DNA of 64,000 nucleotides from Lingula anatina (Eukaryota > Brachiopoda > Lingulata > Lingulida > Lingulidae). Made by a program: the position numbers and the translations under genes. Below, piece after piece: positions 23,101 to 33,149 of this stretch (its first letter is position 1; each line of letters begins with the position of its first letter). The DNA lies in contig NW_019775700.1 in NCBI RefSeq assembly GCF_001039355.2, positions 62,001 through 126,000 on the forward strand, written 5' to 3'. The notes under the pieces are model-generated. The model was not told the origin of the DNA, ran no database searches, and worked only from the letters and a program-made list of their open reading frames with translations.

Positions 23101-23619
23101 GAAGAACTCGTTATCCCAGCGCCTAGTGGAGGGAGACCCTCATCCTCTCGCTCTCGTTCAACGACGCCCGACGCCAAGCGACCGGGGGTGCGTTTCAGCG
23201 ACAATACAGCCGTCGATTCTCAGCAGCAGCAGTCTTCAAACGACGTCATTATCAGCCGACCGACAGCCACGCCCAGGCAGAGCGAGCCGGACATGACGAA
23301 AGAGATAGACGACATTCTGAACGATTTCCAGCCACAGAAACGCCGCACGCTGCCTCCAGTCAAGGCGTTACCTCCTGTAAAATCCCTTCCACCGGTCACG
23401 TCAAGCATAGCCGGGGCGGGGCTATCGCCTCTGACACGCCCACGCTTGCAGCCGATTCGTTCGCCGGCGGTTGACTCCACCCTTTCCTCTCAACGGCTGC
23501 CGCCGTCTATTGTCATTTCTCCGGCCTCGCTCATGGTGGATAACGAGTTCGAAAATTCCGCTCAAATGAAACCGCGTCGACTTCAACCAGTGGTAAGAGT
23601 TGAAAGCACGGACCTCTGA
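17123..23619 (+). CDS. MAM-MAM-CUB single-pass receptor with long cytoplasmic tail
   Basis: Twelve exons: 17123-17198, 18123-18298, 18753-18980, 19225-19333, 19627-19808, 19943-20176, 20521-20632, 20935-21122, 21562-21706, 21959-21994, 22198-22340, 22507-23619. All are bounded by GT-AG and the frame joins to 913 residues. Residues 1-25 are a signal peptide. MAM 1 is at about 35-196 (CDLDSDWCSF ... LAVDDITV), MAM 2 at about 199-370 (CDFEADWCGF ... YAIDDVTI), CUB at 373-483 (HPSLYPNDFSHTWNISV, ECCDFLT, one cysteine pair apparently missing), and a membrane helix at about 496-518 followed by KRYKK. The tail has RP(I/T/V)TASG repeats, a charged helix-like stretch, LPPVK repeats suited to SH3 binding, and the C-terminus ESTDL, a class I PDZ-ligand pattern. 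MAM and CUB domains act in adhesion; the ligand is unknown. Neuropilins also combine CUB and MAM but in a different order and with other domains. Confidence 0.85.
18123..19333 (+). CDS. MAM domain 1 exon block
   Basis: Three exons (18123-18298, 18753-18980, 19225-19333) with phases 1, 0, 0, 1 encode one MAM domain. Seen residues include CDLDSDWC, the DWKR.NG stretch, SPDFQFSGCGSISFFYFASG, LKSHALLGLATLW and LVFEGTAGYGAITLAVDDITV. The four family cysteines appear to be present. MAM 2 is split at the same places, which indicates duplication of the whole exon block. Confidence 0.85.
19627..20632 (+). CDS. MAM domain 2 exon block
   Basis: Three exons (19627-19808, 19943-20176, 20521-20632), phases 1, 0, 0, 1. 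Residues CDFEADWCGFTT, NNFHWLRHSN, SPPITLFTGCADLNFWYHI, LRVYIDGS and LVFEVSRGIDNHGDYAIDDVTI follow the MAM pattern. Exon boundaries mirror MAM 1, with the third exon of both starting with Leu-Val-Phe-Glu. Confidence 0.85.
20935..21706 (+). CDS. CUB-like domain exon pair
   Basis: Exons 20935-21122 and 21562-21706 encode about 110 residues with SLYPNDFSHTWNISVSSG, LKVKVKVTAMDLEECCDFLT and VSINFRSDRTVQRTGFILVW, the usual order of CUB strands. The first disulphide cysteines of typical CUB domains are not seen. The block is phase 1 on both sides, so it could be shuffled as a unit. Confidence 0.7.
22507..23619 (+). CDS. Last exon: cytoplasmic tail of the MAM/CUB receptor
   Basis: 371 codons including the stop, Ser/Pro/Arg/Gly rich and more GC-rich than the flanks. 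It holds RPITASGRPTTASG repeats, the acidic segment DNDKNDDHIANEDGG, GVRFSD, three PPVK/PPVT units and the end VESTDL. Alternative frames over 22463-23035 are composition effects. A strong donor-like GTAAGAG lies at 23593, 24 bases before the stop, so an alternative end is possible. Confidence 0.8.
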   Translation, partial: ASNGSSNGASRRPITASGRPTTASGRPVTAATRRYGKDEEQYDAEFEQFKAETRRHMREQFDQHLYDTVDNSKRDNDKNDDHIANEDGGDSLSDGEGDSSAAIPGIVEKTPRPSSARPKSGAGGRPGSSAGGRPASGAARPGSMAAGGRSQSVASMDASRNSPSPRVTALHPSASVGGDMNSSRPTSGNRSPRPPIREEELVIPAPSGGRPSSSRSRSTTPDAKRPGVRFSDNTAVDSQQQQSSNDVIISRPTATPRQSEPDMTKEIDDILNDFQPQKRRTLPPVKALPPVKSLPPVTSSIAGAGLSPLTRPRLQPIRSPAVDSTLSSQRLPPSIVISPASLMVDNEFENSAQMKPRRLQPVVRVESTDL

Positions 23620-24002
23620 GGTCGTTGACGTTTATTAATCTTTCGGAATTTCATTAGTATTTGCAGTTCTACCTAAGAAGTAAAATAGTCCAGAAGCATT
23701 TTGATAACGATCTGGTCAAATGCAAGCTGCAGCTTAGACAAACTTGCAGAGGGAACCCGCAGTTGCTCAGTTGACTGTCAGCTCCCTTTCCTGAAGTAAA
23801 CCGTCAGAATGCAGCAATATATTCTCACTGAACTGTGACAGATTATTCATTCATTCATATAAACTGATTATCAATAATTAGTTAATGTATTCCCTGTTAC
23901 TTATTTATTTATTTATAAGAAACGGGAAACTTGAGATATAAAAATGTCTATTATTAAAAAAATAATCACGAATTACGACGATGGTACCTCAAACTAGAAC
24001 CT

Positions 24003-24010
24003 GAATAAAA
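24003..24010 (+). terminator. Possible polyadenylation signal of the MAM/CUB gene
   Basis: AATAAA occurs in GAATAAAACATG about 390 bases after the stop at 23619. It is the clearest such hexamer between this gene and the convergent gene at 24997. The 3-prime region 23620-24601 otherwise shows nothing. Confidence 0.4.
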
Positions 24011-24601
24011 CATGTTGTTTTTCAAAATACGCGTTTCAACGACTGTTTTCTTCAACACTAATAACCGAGCTTATGCAATAACCTAGAAAACGTTATGGTG
24101 GAACGTAATGCAAGACGCTGTTTCTTTCCCGAACATTTCCACAAAACGAAATTTTGTTAGTTTTATTCCTATTTTGATGGATCATTCGGCTGGTCCTTTA
24201 TTGAATCAATCCCCCTTTGTACCCATTCATGTTAACTATTTCCTATCAATGTACCAAATTAAGATGAAACTGAATTTGACTTGGCAATAACAACTCTTCC
24301 ATCATCGGTGATAACTTTCAAAAAGATGAATTTTATTTAATAATTGGGATATTGTTTCCAAACAATTTTAACGATTGAAAGAAAAAAGTACAGAAAAGAT
24401 AGTGAGCATATTAATTAGGCTATATATATTTTGAAATATATTTTCACAGAAGTTTTTCATTTAAGTTTGTAAGAGAGCAAAGAATGAGCAAAATTCTGAT
24501 CACATTTAAGTTGTACTGTCTAAAAACAGGCAGCAACTGCAATATTAAACAATAAAATACTGATATACTCTAACCCTAACACTTCAAAACAAAAGATCTA
24601 C

Positions 24602-24774
24602 CTGGGGGAGCGCTAACACACGCCAATTTAGCCAAATGCTAAAACTGACTTAAATTGGCTAAAGAAAAAGGTCCTGATTTGACTTGTTTAAGTCAAATTA
24701 TAATCATTTTGATAACCAATTGACCAAAAAGTGGTGATTTGGCTAAGACAAAAAAGTTGCTAGCGCTACCCCAG
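24602..24774. mobile_element. MITE with short inverted ends
   Basis: Ends CTGGGGGAGCGCTAAC and GTTGCTAGCGCTACCCCAG are near-inverse, and the interior has further inverse TTAGCCAAAT words. TCTAC occurs on both sides (24597-24601 and 24775-24779), a likely target duplication. About 173 bases, non-coding. Confidence 0.65.
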
Positions 24775-24876
24775 TCTACCTTAACTTTTTGTCAGAGTAA
24801 AATATAAATTCATTCAGAATGCATAAAATATATAAATAACTCACTGACTTGAAAATGAAACGATACAGAGGATGAG

Positions 24877-24882
24877 TTTATT
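24877..24882 (-). terminator. Possible polyadenylation signal of the gene at 24997-28666
   Basis: TTTATT on the plus strand (AATAAA on the minus strand) lies 115 bases past the predicted stop. The spacing fits a short 3-prime untranslated region. Confidence 0.4.
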
Positions 24883-24996
24883 GGTCTGATAGTGATATTA
24901 GACTGCTACTTGATGGCGTCTCACTAACCAAAACCAACAGAAACTTTTCAAATCTGAGAGGAAGTCATCATCCTTGCTTTACATTTGTAGCATAGC

Positions 24997-26753
24997 TTAC
25001 TCATATATCCAATCAGGAGCTGTTTCTTTTCCTGGAAGACCTTGAAAAATCTATAAAAATAAACAAAATAAATAATGACCAGGAGGTGTAAGCACATACA
25101 AAAATTCATCATCACAAACAGGAAAAACTCTTCCAAATGTGCAAAAGACAAGTTTGGTGGGGCTGTGATTAAATTAAAAGACAAAAATGTATATCAATGT
25201 AAAAATAAACACAGATATAATCTGCAAACAATTAAATTCACATCCTGGCATTTGCCGTCATTTTAACTTTTTCATGTACACCATCTGCACCACGCCACAA
25301 GTAAATGTCATCAATATTATTATTATTATTATCAGTAATTTATCACCGTTGTTATCATATCACTAATATAATCATGTTAAGAAATGCAGAGCTTCTATGG
25401 TTAAAAACACACCTGCATATCAACATTCACACACAGTATCATTGCATTCCTCACCACAGAATTACTGAGATCTTAAGCAATATTTCACAAATATACCAAA
25501 ATAAAATTATATATGGCTATAATATCATAAATTTCCTCACCAGAGAGTTACTGAGATCTTGATCAAATCTGAGGCGAGTTAAATTGTTCAGTTCTGACTG
25601 GAATGTGGCGATATTCTGATGGAAAATAATACAAAAAAAAAAGCATTTAGATAATAATGATAAATTATATTAAAATATACAAAAATATTATAGTAGAAAA
25701 GAGCAACAGTCAGTAAATATTATATTATATTATATTATATTATATTATATTATATTATATTATATAATGAGAGAGAGAGTAATACCTGTAGAGAACCATC
25801 AAATGAACTAGCTTGTCCAAACAAAGCTCTCTGACCCTGAGAAATAAAATAAATCACTGGAATCTTCTCAACCTAGCAAACAGAGAAAAACAATTTTTTT
25901 TTCAAAATGGTTCACCAAACAGCTTTAAATATGACCTACCTATTTGTTTATCAAAATTGGATTAGTTCCTTATCCTATATCAACACTGAGAAATATAATG
26001 AATATTTTACCCAGTTTGTCACTGGATTGGTTACGAGAAACAGAATCAAATAAATAAAATTAAAATCAAATAGCTGGCAATCTACATCAACTGATCCATC
26101 AAAATGCTGAGCTACAACTACATATAGACAAGTTTACTTCTAACATGCCTAAAATTTGAAAATAAAATCAAACATCTAGTGCGGAGAATCAGTATTATTT
26201 TTAGTCTTATTCTGATCAAGCATCACACAATTTAACCTGTGCAAATTGTGAGAAGGTGCTGAAGAAGGAATCGCAGATCTTGGTGTCCGCGGGGAGGGTG
26301 GGGGAGGACGTGACTGCAGAGATAAAACCAAACATGCAAAACTCAACAAAACTAAAATTAATGAAAATGTTAATAATAATAATAATAATAATGTGCTTTA
26401 TACCATGTGCAAAATAATTTTTCTAGGAAATGTGATTTTTTCTAAGTGCAGCTGCAAACCTTATGAAATTAATAACATAATGCTTTTATTAGTAAAAAAT
26501 TAACAGAAAAAATCCAACTTCATCAAAGAACATAAAGAAGTTACATGTATGTCTCAAAGAAAACTGAGGAAATACACAGAAAAATAAATCACAACTAAAT
26601 AAAATAAAATAATAACTTAATTAACAGAGGGAATGACAATCAAACACACATGAATAAATAATTAAATAAACAAATTAAAAAATAAATATTGAGGGAAAGG
26701 TATGTGCACTGTATTCTCTACAGACATAGCAGGATCAGTATTCCAGGTCAGGT

Positions 26754-26812
<59 letters not shown>

Positions 26813-28666
26813 GAGCTATACCAGGGTCAGTATTCCAGGCCACCTCAAACATTCTGGACTGCTGTAGACTGGATGGGAGGTCCAACTTGAGGGATGCCAA
26901 AAATATTATCTTCTCTGTGAAGGGACTGGAAGGCAAGAGCATTACAGGGAATATTTCAAATATTCTTCACACATATAAGGAAAACATTAATTAAAAGCAA
27001 CTACAGCATTTTCCCTTAAACATTCCGATGGAATTAAAGTTAAAAATGAACACAATGGCCTGTTCACCAGGTATATAGATAAACAGGGGAGGATGGAAGC
27101 CGTCCTTTGGGTCTTCTGGAGACAGTCAGAATTTTTTGTATTTCCATTGATGGGCATCTAATTTTTTCTGTTGGAAGACAGTCAAAAATGGAGCAGGGTT
27201 CAACAGTGAAAATTTGGAAGACTGTCAGAAAAAATTTTTGGATACATGTGGCATTTACAACTACCCAGACATGTATCTGAAATGTAACTTAAATCTCAAA
27301 CTCAAACTATAAACAAACTGAAACAAAATGGCCATTGACTGCTATAAGTTCTATGACTAAAGTGTTTTGCTGTCATACATGTAGTTTTTCTCCCACTAAC
27401 CTCTTAGCGCAGAGATCCAGTATTGTATTGGCCACCAGGTGGCAGTGTGTACCAGGGACGCTGGTGTTCACAATGACCGCAGAGAACTGAAAGAAAAAAT
27501 AGTACCTCTATCAGCAACAAGAATACAAGCAATGAAGTACTGGGTATATAACACATTTTCTAGTAGAAAGGCTGTTGGGGAAAGGAGTTTGGCATGCATA
27601 CTGTATAAAGAGATATCAGGAACGTTACATACATGTATGTTAGCTAGTCTTGTTAAGACAAGTAACCTGAAATAGCCATCCAACCACAGTATTTTTTCCT
27701 CCCTCATAAAAATTTCCTTCAGGACAAACAGTCCTTTAGGACTTCATGTGACTCCAGCAAATTCTATCAGAGGTCCTACAGGATTATTACCTAGGAAATA
27801 CATGTATGTTCTGTAGAACCCTATAGGATTTTAGGACCAGTTTCCTTCATGTATAGGACATAGTCCTATACTTGATACATGCAGGTCCTACAGGAAATTT
27901 ATGTTAGGGTTTTTCCTGCTTCCCAATTCTACACACACCAGACACACACAATCACACACACATGCATGCATGCACACACACACACACATTTTTACATCTG
28001 ATTCCCAAGTCTCCCAAATAACCTCACCCTTGTTTCTCTGTTTCATTGGGTGGGCCGTGGAAGAGGGGGATCCAGCCTAAAGCCACACACACATTTCAGG
28101 CAATAGTACCTCTTCATATTTACAGTTCAGAATCTGAAACGCCTGAAATTCCTGCTCTCTTGGCTTGGCTCTGATGCTCCTGATGCATGCTGGGAGGAAT
28201 TGGTGATCTTGTAGGCTGGGGACCTTGAAACTGTGGTACTCCAGTCTCATGTCAATGCCAAGTAGAGCACGGCTGGAATAATAAATGATGAAGAGTACTT
28301 TGCAAATTGGTTAGAGGAGATACACTTTACAGTATATGCTATATGTACAAGATTTAAAAGGAATGTCAAAATTAAAGATAACATTATCCACAAAATGTAA
28401 AAAGAATTGATTGAGGCACTGTGTATGTGAGAGAGCATGTACTGATATACTAAGCAAGGAGTTATAACAGATAACTCCTTGTATAAAGTATGTGTAATGG
28501 TCCCTGTGTGTATAAAAATTCTAATATTTAATTATCATCAAGCATTTTTTTACTTATAACTATGCTTTTTAAATTACCTGCTTGAAGCATCTACATCAGT
28601 GTAACCTAACAACACTGTCCTTTTCAATTCTGCATCATCATCATCATCAGTCACATCTTGAAACAT
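24997..28666 (-). CDS. Unrecognised 244-residue protein, eight exons
   Basis: Exons in plus coordinates, read from high to low: 28578-28666, 28110-28272, 27401-27486, 26822-26925, 26237-26313, 25786-25872, 25541-25615, 24997-25050. All junctions are GT-AG and the joined frame is open from MFQDVTDDDDDAELKR to PDWIYE and a TAA. There is no signal peptide or membrane helix, so a cytosolic or nuclear protein is expected. Visible pieces are FKVPSLQDHQFLPACIRSIR, AVIVNTSVPGTHCHLVANTI, EKIIFLASLKLDLP and VEKIPVIYFISQGQ. The strand-helix-strand order and the KIPVIYFI stretch remind me weakly of proteasome assembly chaperone 1, but I cannot support that name. Splice phases make the gene itself convincing. 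Confidence 0.7.
25718..25780. repeat. (ATATT)n microsatellite followed by (GA)n
   Basis: Nine or so ATATT pentamers and then a short GA run, inside the intron next to exon 6 of the minus-strand gene, only six bases from its donor. Confidence 0.9.
26757..26812. repeat. (AAAT)n microsatellite
   Basis: About 14 AAAT units in an intron, flanked on each side by a copy of a 20-base exon 4 end sequence (26727-26746 and 26822-26842). Confidence 0.9.
27706..27900. repeat. Degenerate repeats of a TCCTACAGGA-type word
   Basis: The words TCCTTTAGGAC, GGTCCTACAGGATT, CCTATAGGATTTTAGGACC and AGGTCCTACAGGAAAT recur on both strands within 200 bases of intron. The unit is near-palindromic; no transposon ends could be set. 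Confidence 0.45.
27951..27987. repeat. (CA)n-rich microsatellite
   Basis: CACACA tracts interrupted by CATGCATGCATG. Confidence 0.85.
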
Positions 28667-29758
28667 TGTCAAAGTCAAACGCTGGGTGATTATACTGTAT
28701 TCACCCCGGCATCATCTGAAATTGAGTTAACAATGGTTTGATCTAAAATTAATAGAGAAATGTGTATTGGAACAACAATATAATTAACACATGTAAAATG
28801 CAGAAGCAAGGTTGCATAATCCTGTGTTTTCGGTCGTTTCCTGGCGTTAATTTTTCATTGCTACAAATAGTACAAGACTCAATTAAGAGCCTCGACTTGT
28901 CTGTACGTCTCGACTTTAACTTTAAGAATCTGGGGAAATATCCAGCAATATTCATTAATAACAGAAACACTATGGCGCGATTAGAAAGATGTAATGAAAG
29001 TTACGATATCGTAAAAATAAATTATGATGCAGTATTTCAATTAAGAAACGAACTCATAGGTACACTATATGCAAGAAAAACGAGGCACCTTTCAAGTTGC
29101 AAGCACTGGGAAATAAACCGGAAACCGGAAGAAGAAATCTTGTGACAAGGAGATCGGATAAAGCTATCGTCGGCGAAAAATGTGGAAGGTGGCAGAGTTT
29201 TTGGTAATTATTCCAGTATGTTTTATTGCATTGTGTGGTACTTTCACTCTTTGCTACGTAGATCTATATACCCATCTTTACATTTGTTGTTGCTTACATT
29301 ACTAGAGATTTTAGTTGTAAGAGTCACCCGTAAACGCCAAGAAAGATGAAGAATTTTAATTCTTGCGCTCGTTTGTCAGTGTCACCGGTTAATGGATTTA
29401 TCGACCACGTAAAATAGTGCTTAATAATACTAGTCTAATAAAATTATTTTTTTTTGACGAATGTATTAAATATCCGTACTGTATGTACGCCGTTGTAAAC
29501 TACAGTCTTTGGATTCTGTAATTTGGAAGCGCTTCAATGTGGCCATGGCCACGCTCAGCTCTCACCTTGATCGGCTGATGAACCTAAATACCTCATAAAA
29601 CAGACTTGAAAATAATAATCAAGTCCACGATAGTGCAAAAAACGCGATCAAGAACTATAAGTATTGTGAAGGTATTTCATAAAATCATTAGCACTGGCTA
29701 CAGTTGTATCTCATATATGTACATGCATGTGCTCCAATGTAATTAGGTACTGTTAGAG
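28667..29758. other. Intergenic region between the minus-strand gene and the foldback MITE
   Basis: Holds the shared upstream region of the minus-strand gene and little else. A 127-codon frame at 28762-29145 shows no recognised domain. CGGAAACCGGAAGAAG at about 29116-29132 resembles Ets sites. Confidence 0.4.
29180..29305 (+). CDS. Possible short exon with hydrophobic start (uncertain)
   Basis: An ATG in a CGGCGAAAAATGTGG context opens a 41-residue frame MWKVAEFLVIIPVCFIALCG..., which reads like a signal anchor. An ACCGGAAG Ets-type site lies about 55 bases before it, and the minus-strand gene starts 514 bases away in the divergent direction. No following exon was found, so it may be chance or a first exon. 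Confidence 0.2.
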   Translation: MWKVAEFLVIIPVCFIALCGTFTLCYVDLYTHLYICCCLHY

Positions 29759-30223
29759 CGGTCTGCCTAAATTACGCAATACACCGCAATACAGCGCAAC
29801 ACAGCGCAATACACTTGAAAAAACAAGTCCAGTCACAAGTAAACACAGAAAACGGTAATTCTCAACATAATAAGGTGATATAAAAGCAAAATATTTGACT
29901 AGATTATTGATGTCATTGATATAACTAACACATCGGCGCTACTTCAGCTGCCATGTTGCCTTGTGGCTCTTCTTGACAATATTACCAGCCAAGAAGTGCC
30001 ACTAACCAACATGGCGGCTGACCCGACGATAAACAAAATGTGCAAATTTGTTAAGTTTTATCAAGGCTAATTATTATTTAGTAATATATTTCACTCTCAT
30101 ATCAGCCTATTTTGTTGAGAATGACCGTTTTCTGTGTTTACTTGTGACTGGACTTGTTTTTTCAAGTGTATTGCGCTGTGTTGCGCTGCATTGCGGTGTA
30201 TTGCACAATTTAGATAGTCCCCC
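29759..30223. mobile_element. Long-hairpin (foldback) MITE with 8-9-base target duplication
   Basis: The outer 150 or so bases on each side are inverse of each other (TAAATT..GCAATACACCGCAAT.CAGCGCAACACAGC and onward through GAAAACGG.AATTCTCAACA), and the inner part also folds (GCCATGTTG.. against CCAACATGGCGGC). CTGTTAGAG flanks both ends (29750-29758 and 30223-30231). A duplication of 8-9 bases suggests a hAT-type relative. It is non-coding; frames in it are incidental. Confidence 0.82.
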
Positions 30224-30231
30224 TGTTAGAG

Positions 30232-31787
30232 TTTATTAATAACGACACGCAGCGCTATTAACCAGTGACAACCTGAACTGTAGCTTACACAGTAGCACTG
30301 GTCTCGAGTTCAGTCGACAGAAGTACATATGGGATATTTTATATCGTGTATATGTGCCAACTGGGTAACTGATTAGATATCTCACTGACCTAGAATTGAT
30401 GACCATATGCACTGTATTTATAAATTTGCTGTCCTATTTTCATTGTGAATTGAGTGAAATTCTTATTTAAGCTGTTCTGTACCACATTTGTATTTTTATA
30501 TTTTAATTGGTTTTTAAATTATTTCATTTTAACCTTTTACAGGTATACCATATTTACATTTTTCACTCTTGTGAAGTATTCTGTGCCTGTATCTATATAT
30601 CACTAATGTATCACTTTCCACAATAATTTATCTGCGTACATACTAGTAGAGGTGCATGTACAATATAAACACAGTGCACTCGGTAGGATTTTTCTAAGGG
30701 AGTACCGTACCCCTTGCCCAAAAATAGAAGGGGTAATTTTCAAAATGAAGGGGTAAAATTAAAAAATTCTCATCAAGGTGTAGTTTTATGTATTAATAAT
30801 CATGCAATCACACAGTTCACTTTCATAACAATAACCCACTATCCTTTTATCCAAAATCTTTTATTATTGCAATTTAACAAAAAGAAAACAAAAACAAAAT
30901 GGACAGGTCACGCATAGGTCACGACAAGTAGTCACCCAGTATCCGTCTCTGTCAAACAAGCATTTTTTAGTATACTTTTTGAGAAGGGACACAAAATTTA
31001 CATATTTAGCCATTTTAATCAATCAAAATGTTCATACTTCTTACTNGTAATCAGCAGAGCTGGAAATTCCCGGTCGCCCGCTCGTCAAATGCGACTAAAA
31101 ATTTATTCTGACGACTAAAACTACAAAAGTCACAAGGGTTACTGGCCTAAAGTATTTGGTCTGGGCGAGTGATTTAAATTGGTCCTAAACGTATGGTTGC
31201 TCAATTAAAATGTTGAACAATTATGTGAATAAAAAAACGATCATTTCATCGTTGTTCATACCTTGTTTATACTAAAGAGAGGCACACGTGCTTTGACCTA
31301 AAACTTGCATATTATGACCAATCAGAGAAGATTACGTCATCCTCTGCGGGTCAGTGAAAGAAGAAGCATGTTTTAGTCGGGTAATTCAAATATCTTAAGA
31401 AAAAAATGAGACACTTGGGAATCAATTATGACATTTTCAACATGAGTCTGACCGTCAACAGTCAACGGACTGGTCAACTTCGCCGATCTTCAAAGCCAAA
31501 GGTGTGCGTATTCGTACGCGCTGGGGCTCCAGCCAATGCGTAAAAACAGCAAAACAACGCGTAATTACGCACTCTCATACGCTAACGAGTTTACTGTAAA
31601 CATATATACTCCTGTTCACACTGTACAATTTAAATTTTGTTCCTTTGCATTTTAGCCACGATGAAAATGAAGGCAAACTCTCAGCCACACACATGACCAA
31701 GAACATTGCTCTTAAACTCTTTGCTTCATGTACCATACCCCTTCCTGCTAGTGATGACATCATTGTGACTGGCGAGAGAAACGCGTT
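30232..31787. other. Intergenic region before PXYLP1
   Basis: Contains a contig join (n at 31045) and, on its right, a stretch beginning CAGAGCTGGAAATTCCCGGTCGC that looks repeat-like, but I could not place a second copy. No gene seen. The region from 31450 to 31787 should carry the PXYLP1 promoter. Confidence 0.35.
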
Positions 31788-33078
31788 ATGGCGGTGAGTG
31801 CTCTGGGGTGTGCCACATGGTGGCGCCTCAAGCTGGCCATGCTGCTGGTCCTGGTGGTCGTCATGTTCTTTATTCTCAGATGTAAGTATTGTGTGTGTGG
31901 GCTGGCTAATATGTGTGTGTGTGTTGATTTACTTATAATATATAATTACTGCATATGTTGGTTGGCTAATATATAAGATTATTCATATGAAACTTTGAGG
32001 GTGGCCCCTGTTGTTCCTTTTATAAGAAATCCTTGACCTCATGAAGATAACAGTATATATTATTATTTCTGTCATTCTTCATTGCTAAATCTAAAACCTT
32101 TGAATAAGATATATAGTTTTCATACTTTTTAGAAAAAAAATGTATTTGAACTTTGTCATTTAATTTCCCTGTAAGCAATCCATTGAATAGTAGCAATTTA
32201 GCTATATACGTACAACATTCAATCATTCACTCATTAATTGATGAATTAATTCAAAATGCAGTTTTATGTGTGGCTGTATTCTATACATCTTTATCTTCCA
32301 AGCATTGTCCAGAGGTCCTGAGGTAATAAGGCTCCCCGCGGTGCACTCCAGGGCTGGGGAGTACATACAGGTGAGACCAGAATTCATTCCCAGGAAGAAA
32401 AGTTTCAAAGGTAAGTAATGAAGTATATTTAGTGGTTTAAAAACATGGGCCACACCTCACAAAGATAAATAAATGGATTTAGATAGTGAAATAGGGTCAA
32501 GTTAATTTCAAATAGATAAAAGATAAAACAAATAAAGAGCTATTAAAAGTTAATAAGAATAAAGGTAAATAAATGGATGAAATACAATGAAACTGAATTA
32601 AAGTAGATGTAAATAGTCAAGTGTAAAGTTTGAAGCTCTGTTTTTAAGACATTCCCAGAAACTGTTTAACAATACTGTAAACTGTTGTTGAAGTCCATAT
32701 TTTGATTATTGTTCTTATTCCTGTGACAATTCACTGATTGTGTCTCTGCAGGCTGTGAGAACAACCCAGGCGCTCTGTTTGACTATGGGAAAGATGACGT
32801 CCTCAGCTACTGTAACTCTCCTTTCAGACAGGAGGAGAGAGGTGATACCGGGGAAGGTGGGATACTTATCAGACTTTTCTTAGAGGATGACAATTAAATT
32901 GTACCAAATCCAATGTGTTGGAGATGCTTAGAAAATAAATATATTAATTGAAGAAGATTGGTGAAATTGAATGAGAGGTGTTGATATATTTTTGAATAGT
33001 TTGATAGAAAATCAATCCCAGGATTGATAGAAAAAAATATTTAAAAAAAAAAAAAATATATATATATATACTCGGTAG

Positions 33079-33149
<71 letters not shown>

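Noticed and set aside
24997-25184. Reading the minus-strand frame RFFKVFQEKKQLLIGYMSKLC as the gene end
   Set aside because: Joining exon 7 to the acceptor at 25051 gives a different frame (IFQGLPGKETAPDWIYE, stop) consistent with the phases of all other exons.
28762-29145. 127-codon plus-strand frame
   Set aside because: No domain, no splice-supported partner, and it overlaps the expected promoter of the minus-strand gene.
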